DNA from: Candidatus Kutchimonas denitrificans
GTDB taxonomy: Bacteria > Gemmatimonadota > Gemmatimonadetes > Palauibacterales > KS3-K002
Length of the DNA: 40,932 bases
Direction: 5' to 3'
Assembly: GCA_011774835.1 (NCBI GenBank)
Contig: JAACAK010000047.1
Span: 105,131-146,062 of the forward strand
The translations under genes and the position numbers were made by a program. The notes under the pieces were generated by a model, which did no database searches, was not told where the DNA came from, and saw nothing but the letters and a program-made list of their open reading frames with translations. Numbering within the stretch: the stretch's first letter is position 1; each line of letters opens with the position of its first letter. Positions 16,408 through 23,910 of this stretch are shown in pieces.

Positions 16408-18765
16408 CTACGCCCGTTCGAGCCGCACGAATGTGGTGAACCAGGCCGGCAGACCCGTGAGCGGGTCGCCGGAACCGTCGAGCAAACGCAGCGGGTTGGC
16501 CACTTCGCCATTGGGGTGCCTGAGCCCATAGGGGGCGCAGACGTTCTCGCGGGCGGTCCCCGGGAAGACTTTCAGCCGCGCGCGATAGCGCCCTCGCTCC
16601 GACACCACCCACACCATGGTGCCATCGCCGAGCCCGAGCTCGTGTGACGTCTCGGGATTCACCTCCACCCACGGCACCCATTGCACGTCGGGGAAGATGG
16701 TCGGTTGTTCGGCCAACCAGCGTTCCAGAGCCAGCGAGCCCGAGTCGAGCTTGGAAACGCGGTAGGGTATCAGCCGCAACGGATAGCCCTCCGGGGCGAC
16801 CTCCTCGTCTATGATCGTCACGTACGGCCGCCGCCCCCGCCCCTCCGCTTCCAGCGCGGCGACCAACCTCTCCGGGAACAGGGCGATCCGGCCGTCGCCT
16901 CTGGAGGAGATTCCTGCAGGGTCCGTGTTGTCGTGGAACAGGTCGGTCCAGCCCCCTCGATCGACCAGTTCACTCCAGAAGGAGTCGAAGTCACTATGCT
17001 CGGGCAGCCACCACCCGCGCTCCTCCATCTGGCGGAGATGTCGGCGCTCGAATTCGTTTCCGAACGTCATGCCCCGCCGGGCCCCGAACAGACCGCGCGC
17101 GCGCTCCTGCAACAGTGCTTCGATGCTTTCGTACGGCAGGCTCTGAGCGAGGCTACCGCCCAATCGCTGGGCCACGCTCAGTATCGCCTCTCCCGTACTC
17201 GTGCCGCCCGCGTGGGGCTCGACCACGGGCCTCGCCAAACCCCAGGCCATGTACGGATACGAGCTGGGTGCCGGCGCGTCCTGCCAGCGTTCGTACGCCG
17301 TCAGATCGGGCAATATCAGATCGGCGTATCGCGTGGTCTCATCCAGGAAAGGCGAGAAGCTGACGATGAACGGAACCTTCTCCAGCGCCCGCTCCCATAC
17401 TGCGGGCCGCGAAGAGGAGGAAAGCGGATTGGCGAAGTAAACGAACAGCGTATCAACGTCGCCTTCATCCCCGGCCGCCACCGCCTCAGCGAAGCGCAGG
17501 GCCTGATTGCCCGCGCCGAACGGGTGGCCCTCACCCGCCGCAGGGGTTCGCGCCGACCCGGCGCGGGCCGTTTCGTCGAGAGTCGGTTCGACGAGGGGCA
17601 AAAGCGGCGGATCCTCGCCGAAGAGGATTCCTCCCGGCCGGTTGATGTTCCCCAGCAGCACGTTGAGGCTGTGAACGGCCATCCCGGCCAACAGTCCTTG
17701 AGGCGACAGCGTGACGTCGTTGCCGCAGACGACAGTGGCCGGCTGCGCTTCGGCCAGGGCCCGGGCTAGCGATGTGATTCGCTCAACCGGAACCCCGGTG
17801 ATTGCCGAGACCTCCTCGGTTCGGTAGCCCCGCATGACCACCGACCGATAGCCTTCTCGAACTCGGCCTTGCTCGTCCGTGTAGTTTTCGAACCCCGAGA
17901 CGTGCTTCGCCACGAAGTCGGCGTCGTACAACTCGTCGCGAATCAGAACGTAAGCCAGTCCGAGCGCCAGGACGGCATGCGTGCCCGGCCGGATCCCCAC
18001 CCACTCCTGAGCCTGTGACGCGGTTCGTGAGAACCGCGTGTCGACCTGAACGAGCCGCGGCCGCCCGAACTCTCCATCCGACACGCCACCGTACGCGACG
18101 TAGGCCTGAAGCGGCGACCACCACGACTCGAACAGCGGCGCCCCGAACGAGACCACCAGCTCCGACCGTTCCAGGTCGTAGCTCGGGCGACGCGAAATCC
18201 CATGCATCAAGCTCATCACGGCCTCCGACCCGTCCTCGGACGCATCGGATACGTAATTCGGCGAACCGAAAGCCGTCAGGAACTGATTCCACAGATCGTT
18301 CATCGTGCCGGCGCAATAGCCCGCCAGGACCGCCAGCGCATCGCTCCGGCCGGCCGTCCTCAGCGACTGCAGACGATCCACGACCATCCCGAGCGCCTCG
18401 TCTCCAGACGCCTCCCGCCACTCGCCCGCGCCGCGGTCGCCCGTGCGGATCAGGGGACCGGCGAGCCGCTCGGGGTGGTAGAGCATCTGGACCCCGGCGA
18501 CACCGTGCGGACACACGCCGCCGCGGCTCATCGGGTGCAGCGTGCTGCCCTGGATCCGGACCAGGCGGCCATCCACGATGCGCCCCTCGATACCGCAGCG
18601 CGCCGGACAGATGAGACAGGCCGATTTGTGCCGTGACTCGATCCCCGGCGCCCACCCCCGATCATCCTCTTCGGTCGCCCAGTAGACGCCCTGAGTGCCT
18701 CGGAGCGCGATCACAGCTCCGGCGGCACCCAGCGTTCCCAGAAACTCTCTTCGAGTAGGGCTCAC
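16408..18765 (-). CDS. Tat-exported molybdopterin-oxidoreductase-family large subunit (QrcB/PsrA/ActB-like)
   Basis: A 785-residue member of the DMSO-reductase superfamily. The Tat motif TRREFLG lies at residues 4-10, and the N-terminal [4Fe-4S] motif uses C50, C53, C57 and C85. The C-terminal domain ends in GLPAWFTTFVRLERA. Where PsrA/PhsA-type enzymes have the molybdenum-ligating Cys, the aligned stretch reads SDASEDGS (173-180), with Glu177/Asp178 and no Cys or Sec. Either the metal ligand is carboxylate-like or, as established for QrcB and ActB1, the subunit has lost the cofactor. The start is the GTG at 18765, 16 bases after the pentaheme cytochrome stop. Gene order and the absent Cys favour a quinone-complex scaffold over a thiosulfate, polysulfide or arsenate reductase; the substrate, if any, is unknown. 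Confidence 0.88.
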   Translation of the reverse strand: MSPTRREFLGTLGAAGAVIALRGTQGVYWATEEDDRGWAPGIESRHKSACLICPARCGIEGRIVDGRLVRIQGSTLHPMSRGGVCPHGVAGVQMLYHPERLAGPLIRTGDRGAGEWREASGDEALGMVVDRLQSLRTAGRSDALAVLAGYCAGTMNDLWNQFLTAFGSPNYVSDASEDGSEAVMSLMHGISRRPSYDLERSELVVSFGAPLFESWWSPLQAYVAYGGVSDGEFGRPRLVQVDTRFSRTASQAQEWVGIRPGTHAVLALGLAYVLIRDELYDADFVAKHVSGFENYTDEQGRVREGYRSVVMRGYRTEEVSAITGVPVERITSLARALAEAQPATVVCGNDVTLSPQGLLAGMAVHSLNVLLGNINRPGGILFGEDPPLLPLVEPTLDETARAGSARTPAAGEGHPFGAGNQALRFAEAVAAGDEGDVDTLFVYFANPLSSSSRPAVWERALEKVPFIVSFSPFLDETTRYADLILPDLTAYERWQDAPAPSSYPYMAWGLARPVVEPHAGGTSTGEAILSVAQRLGGSLAQSLPYESIEALLQERARGLFGARRGMTFGNEFERRHLRQMEERGWWLPEHSDFDSFWSELVDRGGWTDLFHDNTDPAGISSRGDGRIALFPERLVAALEAEGRGRRPYVTIIDEEVAPEGYPLRLIPYRVSKLDSGSLALERWLAEQPTIFPDVQWVPWVEVNPETSHELGLGDGTMVWVVSERGRYRARLKVFPGTARENVCAPYGLRHPNGEVANPLRLLDGSGDPLTGLPAWFTTFVRLERA

Positions 18766-18781
18766 AGCCGTTTCTCCCCGC

Positions 18782-19363
18782 CTAGCGATGGCAGGCGTTG
18801 CAGTCGAGCGTTGCCCCCTGCTCGCGATGGCAGTCCATACAGAAGTCCATCGTCACATTCACCAGCGCTCTCTTCGGCGGCCGCTTGGTGCTCGCGATCG
18901 CGCCGTGGCAGTTCTGGCACTCGAGCTCGGCGATTCCCACGTGCCTGCGGTGGGTGTAAAAGACGTGATCGGGAAGCCGGAAGAGCTTGTTGAAGCGAAG
19001 CGAATCACCCTGCTCGATAAGCTCCGTTACGCGGGCTGCTTCCTCCGAAGTTCCCTGCCGCCTCGAGTGGCACATCGAACACGTCCTGACGTCCGGCAAC
19101 CCGGCGTGTGCGCCAGCCGTCACGTACTTGTGACAGAACTCACAGTTCAGCCCGAGCTGCTCGGTGTGCTTCTGGTGATTGAATTCGACGGGTTGGGGAA
19201 CGGCGGGAACCCGCTGGGCCAGGAGAAGCGAGGATACGGCGACCACCACGATCACCAGACCGACAAACACCAGGTGCCAGCGGCGAAAAGTCAGGGCGCC
19301 AGCCCTTCCGGAGACGTCGGGTCCTGGCGGTTCTGACGGTGATCCACTTCCAGTCCGATCCAT
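18782..19363 (-). CDS. membrane-anchored pentaheme cytochrome c (QrcA/ActA-like)
   Basis: A 193-residue protein with a Gly/Pro/Ser-rich cytoplasmic N-terminus, one transmembrane helix (about residues 30-50) and a periplasmic domain with five CxxCH sites: C74-H78, C95-H99, C149-H153, C175-H179 and C188-H192. FNHQKH and YTHRRH are typical extra His ligands of the c7/c3-like fold. Five hemes plus one N-terminal anchor is the ActA plan of alternative complex III; QrcA of Desulfovibrio has six. It heads the five-gene operon and probably accepts or delivers electrons at the periplasmic face. The ATG is at 19363. Confidence 0.93.
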   Translation of the reverse strand: MDRTGSGSPSEPPGPDVSGRAGALTFRRWHLVFVGLVIVVVAVSSLLLAQRVPAVPQPVEFNHQKHTEQLGLNCEFCHKYVTAGAHAGLPDVRTCSMCHSRRQGTSEEAARVTELIEQGDSLRFNKLFRLPDHVFYTHRRHVGIAELECQNCHGAIASTKRPPKRALVNVTMDFCMDCHREQGATLDCNACHR

Positions 19364-19694
19364 GACCTTCCCCGATTCCCAACGTTACCGATGAACACCC
19401 GACGGAAGTGCGACCAGCCGGCACAGGGCTGTCTGCCTCTTTTCGCACACGCTATGCCAACATCTCGGGTCGGCTGAACTCGCAACCCTTGAGGGGCAGG
19501 GTGCGGGCGGGAGGGGTCAGACCTCGGTCGAATTTCCTATCGCTCTGGGACGACGCATCCCTCGATGGGGCATATCGCCACAACGAAGGATCGTATACTG
19601 ACGACGATAACTACTTTCCGTCACGAGCCGGGGGAGCGGGCTCGAGAAGTCGGGCGGCGGACTGCTGTCGATCCGTGTCGAACGCTTCAGACGA
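19364..19694 (-). other. 331-base gap upstream of the Qrc-like operon
   Basis: No gene is credible here. The stretch must contain the promoter of the pentaheme-cytochrome operon and the end of the upstream tetraheme cytochrome transcript. I see no clear terminator hairpin with a T tract and no strong promoter hexamers; the T/A-richer part around 19565-19625 is the best place to look for the promoter. Confidence 0.5.
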
Positions 19695-20915
19695 TCAGCG
19701 GGTGCCCGCCACCGTCTGGAAGAAGGCGGCGAGATCGGCCATTTCGTCGGCGCTGAAGGTGGGCCAGGGCAGCTCCCGTTCCTCCATGGCGGCTTCCATG
19801 ACCATCGAGTGGTTCCAAACCGCGGCGATGAGAGCGGCAGAGGACTCGATGTGGGTCAACTGCGAGAAATCGACGGCGATATCTCCGCCGCGACCTTCCA
19901 GCGAATGACAGCCCAGACAGCGCTTTTCCTCCAGGTGCCGACGGCCCCGAGCCGAGTTACCCGACTCCGCGAAATAGCGGACGGAGTAGAGGTAGGCGAC
20001 GATGTCGGCCATCTCGACGGCGCCGACCTGGGGTACCGACACACCGCGGCGCTCCATCGCGCCCATCATCGCCGGCGCCTTGTTCCACATCGCCACCGCG
20101 AATTCCATCAAGCCCCTGTGCAGTTCGCGCTGAGCCAGGTCGCCGCCGATCCCGCCACCGCGTCCGGCGACGCCATGGCATTCGATGCATCGCTTCTCCA
20201 CGAAGATGACGCGGCCATCGGAGGGGCGGCCTGGAAGAACGTAAACGTCACCATCGAGGGATTCCGACGAGACCGACTCGAGATAGGAGATCAGGGCGGC
20301 GAGTTCGGAGCTGCTGAAGGTCGGGCGTTCGAGTCCTCGCGCTTCCATCGCTTCGGCCATCGCCGGGCCATGGTTCCACATCGCGGCAGCGACCAGAATC
20401 GGTGAGCCGTACTGTCCCACGAAATCGAGATTCGGCCCGATCACGCCGCCCCGCGAGCCGATCTGGTGGCAGACGATGCACTTCTTTTCACGGAACAGCT
20501 CTTTGCCGCGGGCAACGTCGCCGGGCGGATCGAAGTACCCGATGGTGAACAGGAACGCCACCAGATCCGCAGCCTCCGAGGCGTTCAACTCCTCCAGCTC
20601 GATCCCGAGCTCCTGCATCCGCTGGCTCATGATGGGGAGGTGGTTCCACATCGTCGCGGCGAACTCCTGGATCGTGCGGTGCCGTGAGCTCCGAGCCAGA
20701 TCGGGCCCCACGTCACCCCCCAGCCCGTCCACCGCGTGGCAATTGACGCAACCCCGCGAGCCGAAGATCTGAGCCCCGCGCAGCGGGTTCTGAGTCGTGG
20801 TGACGGACTCCTGTCCCAATGCCGGCAACGGACACCCGATGAGCAGAACGCCCACCAGAGCTGTAGTGTGACGCAACCGAAGTGCTAGGGGCCCTCTCCG
20901 TGGTTGGCTCGCCAT
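19695..20915 (-). CDS. tetraheme cytochrome c of four tandem mono-heme modules, paralogue
   Basis: A 406-residue exported cytochrome; the signal peptide ends near PALGQ (about residue 35). Heme sites C56-H60, C146-H150, C243-H247 and C333-H337 are spaced about 90 residues apart. Each module carries a (M/V)WNH or MWNK motif followed by a Met-rich M...M segment and an AD(L/I)(V/A)A(F/Y)L helix. It shares the plan of the cytochrome at 13103-14341 but is clearly diverged. The ATG at 20915 follows GGGAGGGCGG. It stands alone between the outer-membrane conduit genes and the Qrc-like operon, so a role as carrier between the two is reasonable (inference). Confidence 0.9.
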   Translation of the reverse strand: MASQPRRGPLALRLRHTTALVGVLLIGCPLPALGQESVTTTQNPLRGAQIFGSRGCVNCHAVDGLGGDVGPDLARSSRHRTIQEFAATMWNHLPIMSQRMQELGIELEELNASEAADLVAFLFTIGYFDPPGDVARGKELFREKKCIVCHQIGSRGGVIGPNLDFVGQYGSPILVAAAMWNHGPAMAEAMEARGLERPTFSSSELAALISYLESVSSESLDGDVYVLPGRPSDGRVIFVEKRCIECHGVAGRGGGIGGDLAQRELHRGLMEFAVAMWNKAPAMMGAMERRGVSVPQVGAVEMADIVAYLYSVRYFAESGNSARGRRHLEEKRCLGCHSLEGRGGDIAVDFSQLTHIESSAALIAAVWNHSMVMEAAMEERELPWPTFSADEMADLAAFFQTVAGTR

Positions 20916-21295
20916 GTCCGCCCTCCCGGCCGTCGGCCCACGATCGAATCCCTCGCGGGCCTCGCTCGCATCTCGAAGAAGCTATAGAGGCGTACTTTTC
21001 CCCGACCTTCCGCCGTCACGGCTGGCCGTTTAGAAACATGCCACCCGATCGGCCGACTCCACAAGCCCCGGTCGCTCCCACAGGCGCCGCGCCGACTATC
21101 CGGAAGACATCTCTCATCCACCGGGGCGCGCACCGACGGGTCGGGTGTCTCCGGGTCAACGATCTTTTGAAAAACCAGAAGTTCGTCCGGCGACGCCGAC
21201 CGGCCACGGCCCGGCGAGCCTCTGACTAAAAGCGGCGACGCCGGCGCCAACTGCGCGCCGGCGTCGTGGTCTCGCGCCGGGTCAACGCCCTCGCG
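20916..21295 (-). other. 380-base gap between the nonaheme and tetraheme cytochrome genes
   Basis: There is no credible gene. It holds the intrinsic terminator of the conduit operon (21230-21266) and, by position, the promoter of the tetraheme cytochrome at 19695-20915. I could not pick out promoter hexamers with confidence. Confidence 0.55.
21230..21266 (-). terminator. strong intrinsic terminator of the porin-cytochrome operon
   Basis: A perfect 12-bp stem (CGACGCCGGCGC at 21236-21247 with GCGCCGGCGTCG at 21255-21266) encloses a 7-base loop. On the minus strand it is followed by CCGCTTTTAG. It starts 29 bases past the nonaheme cytochrome stop. Confidence 0.88.
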
Positions 21296-22129
21296 TCACG
21301 GCTCGCCCGGGACTGAGAAGTGACAGAACAGGCAGAGACCCCGATTCTTCGAACGCAGCTTCTCTGCATCGAAGCCGGGGCCATGCGGGTTCACTCTCCG
21401 ACCGAAGCGCGCCGAATGGCATTGCAGACAGTCCTGCTGAGCATGGCACGAAGCACAGGCTTCGAGACCCTGCCTGGCAGCCTGGCCGTGTCCGAGCACG
21501 AAATTCTGGTTCTCGTTATGGAACCCCGTCACGGTGCTGCCATCCCGGGACGCGTAACCCAGGGTCGTGTGGCAGCTGCGGCAAAACACCTCTGGATTGT
21601 GACAGCTCGTGCACTCCGCTTCCTGGTTCCAGGCCGCCGCCGAGTGTATCTGCAGGAAGTTCATCGGGTGGTAGAGCTCGGGAGCGTTCGAATCCCTTGG
21701 CCGTTCCAGCGTCTCCGAACCCAGATGGCAGCTCTGGCACTGCTGCTCCACCACGTGGCAGACGCTGCAGCTCGCCGTGGCGCTGGCCGCCGCCGCTTGA
21801 TGGCCCTCCAGGAAGAACGGCGTATGGGTCGGCGGCGCCGGCCACTCGCGGCTCGCCACGTAGGCGGCCGCATCCGGATCCGAGCTGAGCCCCTGGATCT
21901 CCGGGACGTCATACTCGTTCACGTGGCAGCGTGTGCAATACTCGCGAGCGTGACACACATCGCACAGCTGTGCGTTGGCTTGAGCGTCCTTCCCGTGAGT
22001 GCGCCACCACTCGCTGTCGTGGGATTCTGGCGCCGCGGTCTCCCCGGTCTGAGCCACGCCGTACCCGGCATCGGCCGCAAGCATCCCGGCAACCAGCAGC
22101 GCCCCTAGTGTTGTACGGAAGAAGCTCAC
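21296..22129 (-). CDS. periplasmic nonaheme cytochrome c (MtrA-like role proposed)
   Basis: A 277-residue exported protein with nine CxxCH motifs at residues 56, 65, 121, 131, 173, 183, 225, 234 and 266. Eight of these are in four close pairs 9-10 residues apart, the last is single. The signal peptide covers about residues 1-26 (LGALLVAGMLAADAGYGVAQ). The start is the GTG at 22129, which overlaps the porin-gene stop (GTGA) and follows GGAGGGTGCC; a longer start at 22186 lies inside the porin gene. About one heme per 30 residues and the length are close to MtrA (ten hemes, about 300 residues). Tight coupling to the beta-barrel gene suggests it plugs that barrel as the transmembrane heme wire. 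That role is inferred from operon structure, not from recognised homology. Confidence 0.88.
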   Translation of the reverse strand: MSFFRTTLGALLVAGMLAADAGYGVAQTGETAAPESHDSEWWRTHGKDAQANAQLCDVCHAREYCTRCHVNEYDVPEIQGLSSDPDAAAYVASREWPAPPTHTPFFLEGHQAAAASATASCSVCHVVEQQCQSCHLGSETLERPRDSNAPELYHPMNFLQIHSAAAWNQEAECTSCHNPEVFCRSCHTTLGYASRDGSTVTGFHNENQNFVLGHGQAARQGLEACASCHAQQDCLQCHSARFGRRVNPHGPGFDAEKLRSKNRGLCLFCHFSVPGEP

Positions 22130-23676
22130 GGCACCCTCCCCGGTTCCGAACCTAGATAGTAAGACAGCCCGAACGCGAGCCGCCACTGCGTCCAGTCCGG
22201 CTGGCTCGGGTCGTCCTCGATGTCACCGTCGATGCGTCGGTCATGTCGGTAGCGATCCACCGAAGCCCATATCGTCCCGGCCGGGGTCCGCCACCGGGCA
22301 TCGCCTCCGATGGCCCAGATTCGCCCCTCACCGACGCGGAATTCACCCAGTTGTTGGGAGGCGCTCAGGCGCAGTCCCACCGATAGCCTGTCACGCGGGC
22401 TCACCCCGATCCGCAGGTCGCCCGAGCTGACCGCGCTGCCGAACCCCCAGTTGAGCCAGTAGTTTCCACTTACGTCCCAGACCCTGTTGAAGGCGTTCGG
22501 CCGCCAACCCACCGAGCCGCCGACCCGCCAGTCACGGTCCGTGGTGGCGAAGAACCCGATCTCCGCCTCCGTATCGGAGTACGAGCGGCGCTCGCCCCAG
22601 AGCCTGAGCGAGACGTCGCTGCGCGGCTCCACCCCCACCGACAGATTCCAGCCGGTGTAAGGCACCGGGCTGAAGGCCACCCAGATCGTCTGCAGGCTGA
22701 AAACCGGCCGGTAACGGAAGAGTCTGCCCTGAAGGTAGATCTTGTCGTTCGCCCAGTAGCCGACGTTCAGTCCCGCCTTGCCCCAGAGGCCGGTGGCCAG
22801 GTCGAAGTCGGTATGGGCCAACAGGGAGAGCTCGCGCCTCGGGTACCAGGCGGCTTCGATGGCCACCCGTTCGCTGGTAATGCCATCGCGGTCGGTCGGG
22901 ATCTCCCGCTGGTAGATCGCCTCGATCGACGAGTTCGCCGTCGGTCGCACCGACCCGCGGAACCCGAACAGGTAATCCCGCTCCGGCGGCTGGAACACGC
23001 CCAGCGAGCCGAACTCGTCCGAGGTGATCGAAATGGGCACACCCCGGGCCAGCCCCCATCCACCGTAGGCCTCGACCTCTACGTTCCAGGGCCTGTACCG
23101 GTAGAGGAACGAGCCACCGTCGTATCCATAGTAGCCCAGGCCGCTCACCTGATAGTCCCGACCAACGCGAGCTCGAAACGATCGACGATTGAGCTCGACG
23201 TAGCCCGCGAGCAAATCGAAGTGCTCGTCACCACGCGGCCAGAACTCGTCGTTTCCGAACGTCGCGTCCGAGAAATCGTTCCTGAAGCGGGTGCTCACGT
23301 AACCACGCAGCCCCTCGATTCCAAACCCGAAGACGTTCAGGTCGACATCGACGACCGCCGGCGAGCTGTTCGCGACCTCGCCGGAGCGGTAGAAGAAGCA
23401 GTACGTCTCGCCCGACGTGCAGGTGACGATCGTGTCGCCCTTGGTCCGCTGAGTGCCCGTACCGCCTACGGTAGACTCCAGGGCACTGTCGCGGACGAGC
23501 GCACGAGCCTCGATATACTGCACGCGTGTGGAGACGCGGGCTCGCCATTGCTGTGCGAACAGCTCGGTCGCGCTCCAGCTACACCAGGCCAGCGTCACGC
23601 CGAGGAACGCGACCCCGGTTCGCCAGCTCCCGAGTCGAGCCACACGGTGCATCGGAGATAGGCTTGTGAGCCTCAC
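22126..23676 (-). CDS. outer-membrane beta-barrel protein of a porin-cytochrome conduit
   Basis: A 516-residue protein starting at the GTG at 23676 behind GGGAGGAAAAC. The signal peptide ends near ELFAQ (about residue 41). The rest alternates short amphipathic strands rich in Tyr, Trp, Arg and Gly with polar turns (for example YGYDGGSFLYRYRPW, RVWDVSGNYWLNWGFG), ending LAFGLSYYLGSEPGRVP, a typical barrel pattern. A Cys pair, C86 and C93, sits in an early loop. It is flanked by a nonaheme lipoprotein gene upstream and overlaps a nonaheme periplasmic cytochrome downstream, the composition of MtrCAB and Geobacter porin-cytochrome complexes. It is shorter than MtrB (about 700 residues), so fewer strands are expected. 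The barrel call is secure; the conduit role is inference from neighbours. Confidence 0.82.
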   Translation of the reverse strand: MRLTSLSPMHRVARLGSWRTGVAFLGVTLAWCSWSATELFAQQWRARVSTRVQYIEARALVRDSALESTVGGTGTQRTKGDTIVTCTSGETYCFFYRSGEVANSSPAVVDVDLNVFGFGIEGLRGYVSTRFRNDFSDATFGNDEFWPRGDEHFDLLAGYVELNRRSFRARVGRDYQVSGLGYYGYDGGSFLYRYRPWNVEVEAYGGWGLARGVPISITSDEFGSLGVFQPPERDYLFGFRGSVRPTANSSIEAIYQREIPTDRDGITSERVAIEAAWYPRRELSLLAHTDFDLATGLWGKAGLNVGYWANDKIYLQGRLFRYRPVFSLQTIWVAFSPVPYTGWNLSVGVEPRSDVSLRLWGERRSYSDTEAEIGFFATTDRDWRVGGSVGWRPNAFNRVWDVSGNYWLNWGFGSAVSSGDLRIGVSPRDRLSVGLRLSASQQLGEFRVGEGRIWAIGGDARWRTPAGTIWASVDRYRHDRRIDGDIEDDPSQPDWTQWRLAFGLSYYLGSEPGRVP

Positions 23677-23863
23677 GTTTTCCTCCCGGATCCCGGATAA
23701 GTTGGTGGGCACGAGGATCTGGCCAGCCCAAAGCGACGCCGCGAGCAAACGGACTCCGCCCAAGCTGGCTCGGTGTGACGAGCCGGAGATTCTGTCATCG
23801 GCGGCAGGCACGGCCGTTTCACTCGACGTCTGACCTCACCGGCAACGCGGTGGGCCGCGGCCC

Positions 23864-23889
23864 GGTCCGCACCGTTCACGGCGCGGACC
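23864..23889. repeat. inverted repeat between the lipoprotein cytochrome and porin genes
   Basis: GGTCCGC (23864-23870) and GCGGACC (23883-23889) form a 7-bp stem 22 bases past the lipoprotein cytochrome stop on the minus strand. No T tract follows, so it may reduce, not end, transcription into the porin gene or stabilise the upstream message. Confidence 0.4.
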
Positions 23890-23910
23890 GAGCCGGCGTC
23901 CAGCTCAAGC

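Noticed and set aside
16408-18765. Annotation as thiosulfate, polysulfide, tetrathionate or arsenate reductase
   Set aside because: The Mo-ligand Cys of the Psr/Phs group is missing, and the five-gene order with a pentaheme cytochrome points to a Qrc/ACIII-like quinone complex instead.
13103-20915. A complete alternative complex III operon
   Set aside because: ActD, ActE and the second NrfD-type subunit are absent, and the molybdopterin-family and ferredoxin parts are separate genes, not fused as in ActB.
23864-23889. Intrinsic terminator between the lipoprotein cytochrome and porin genes
   Set aside because: The 7-bp stem has no following T tract, so I list it only as an inverted repeat; the three conduit genes may still be one transcript.
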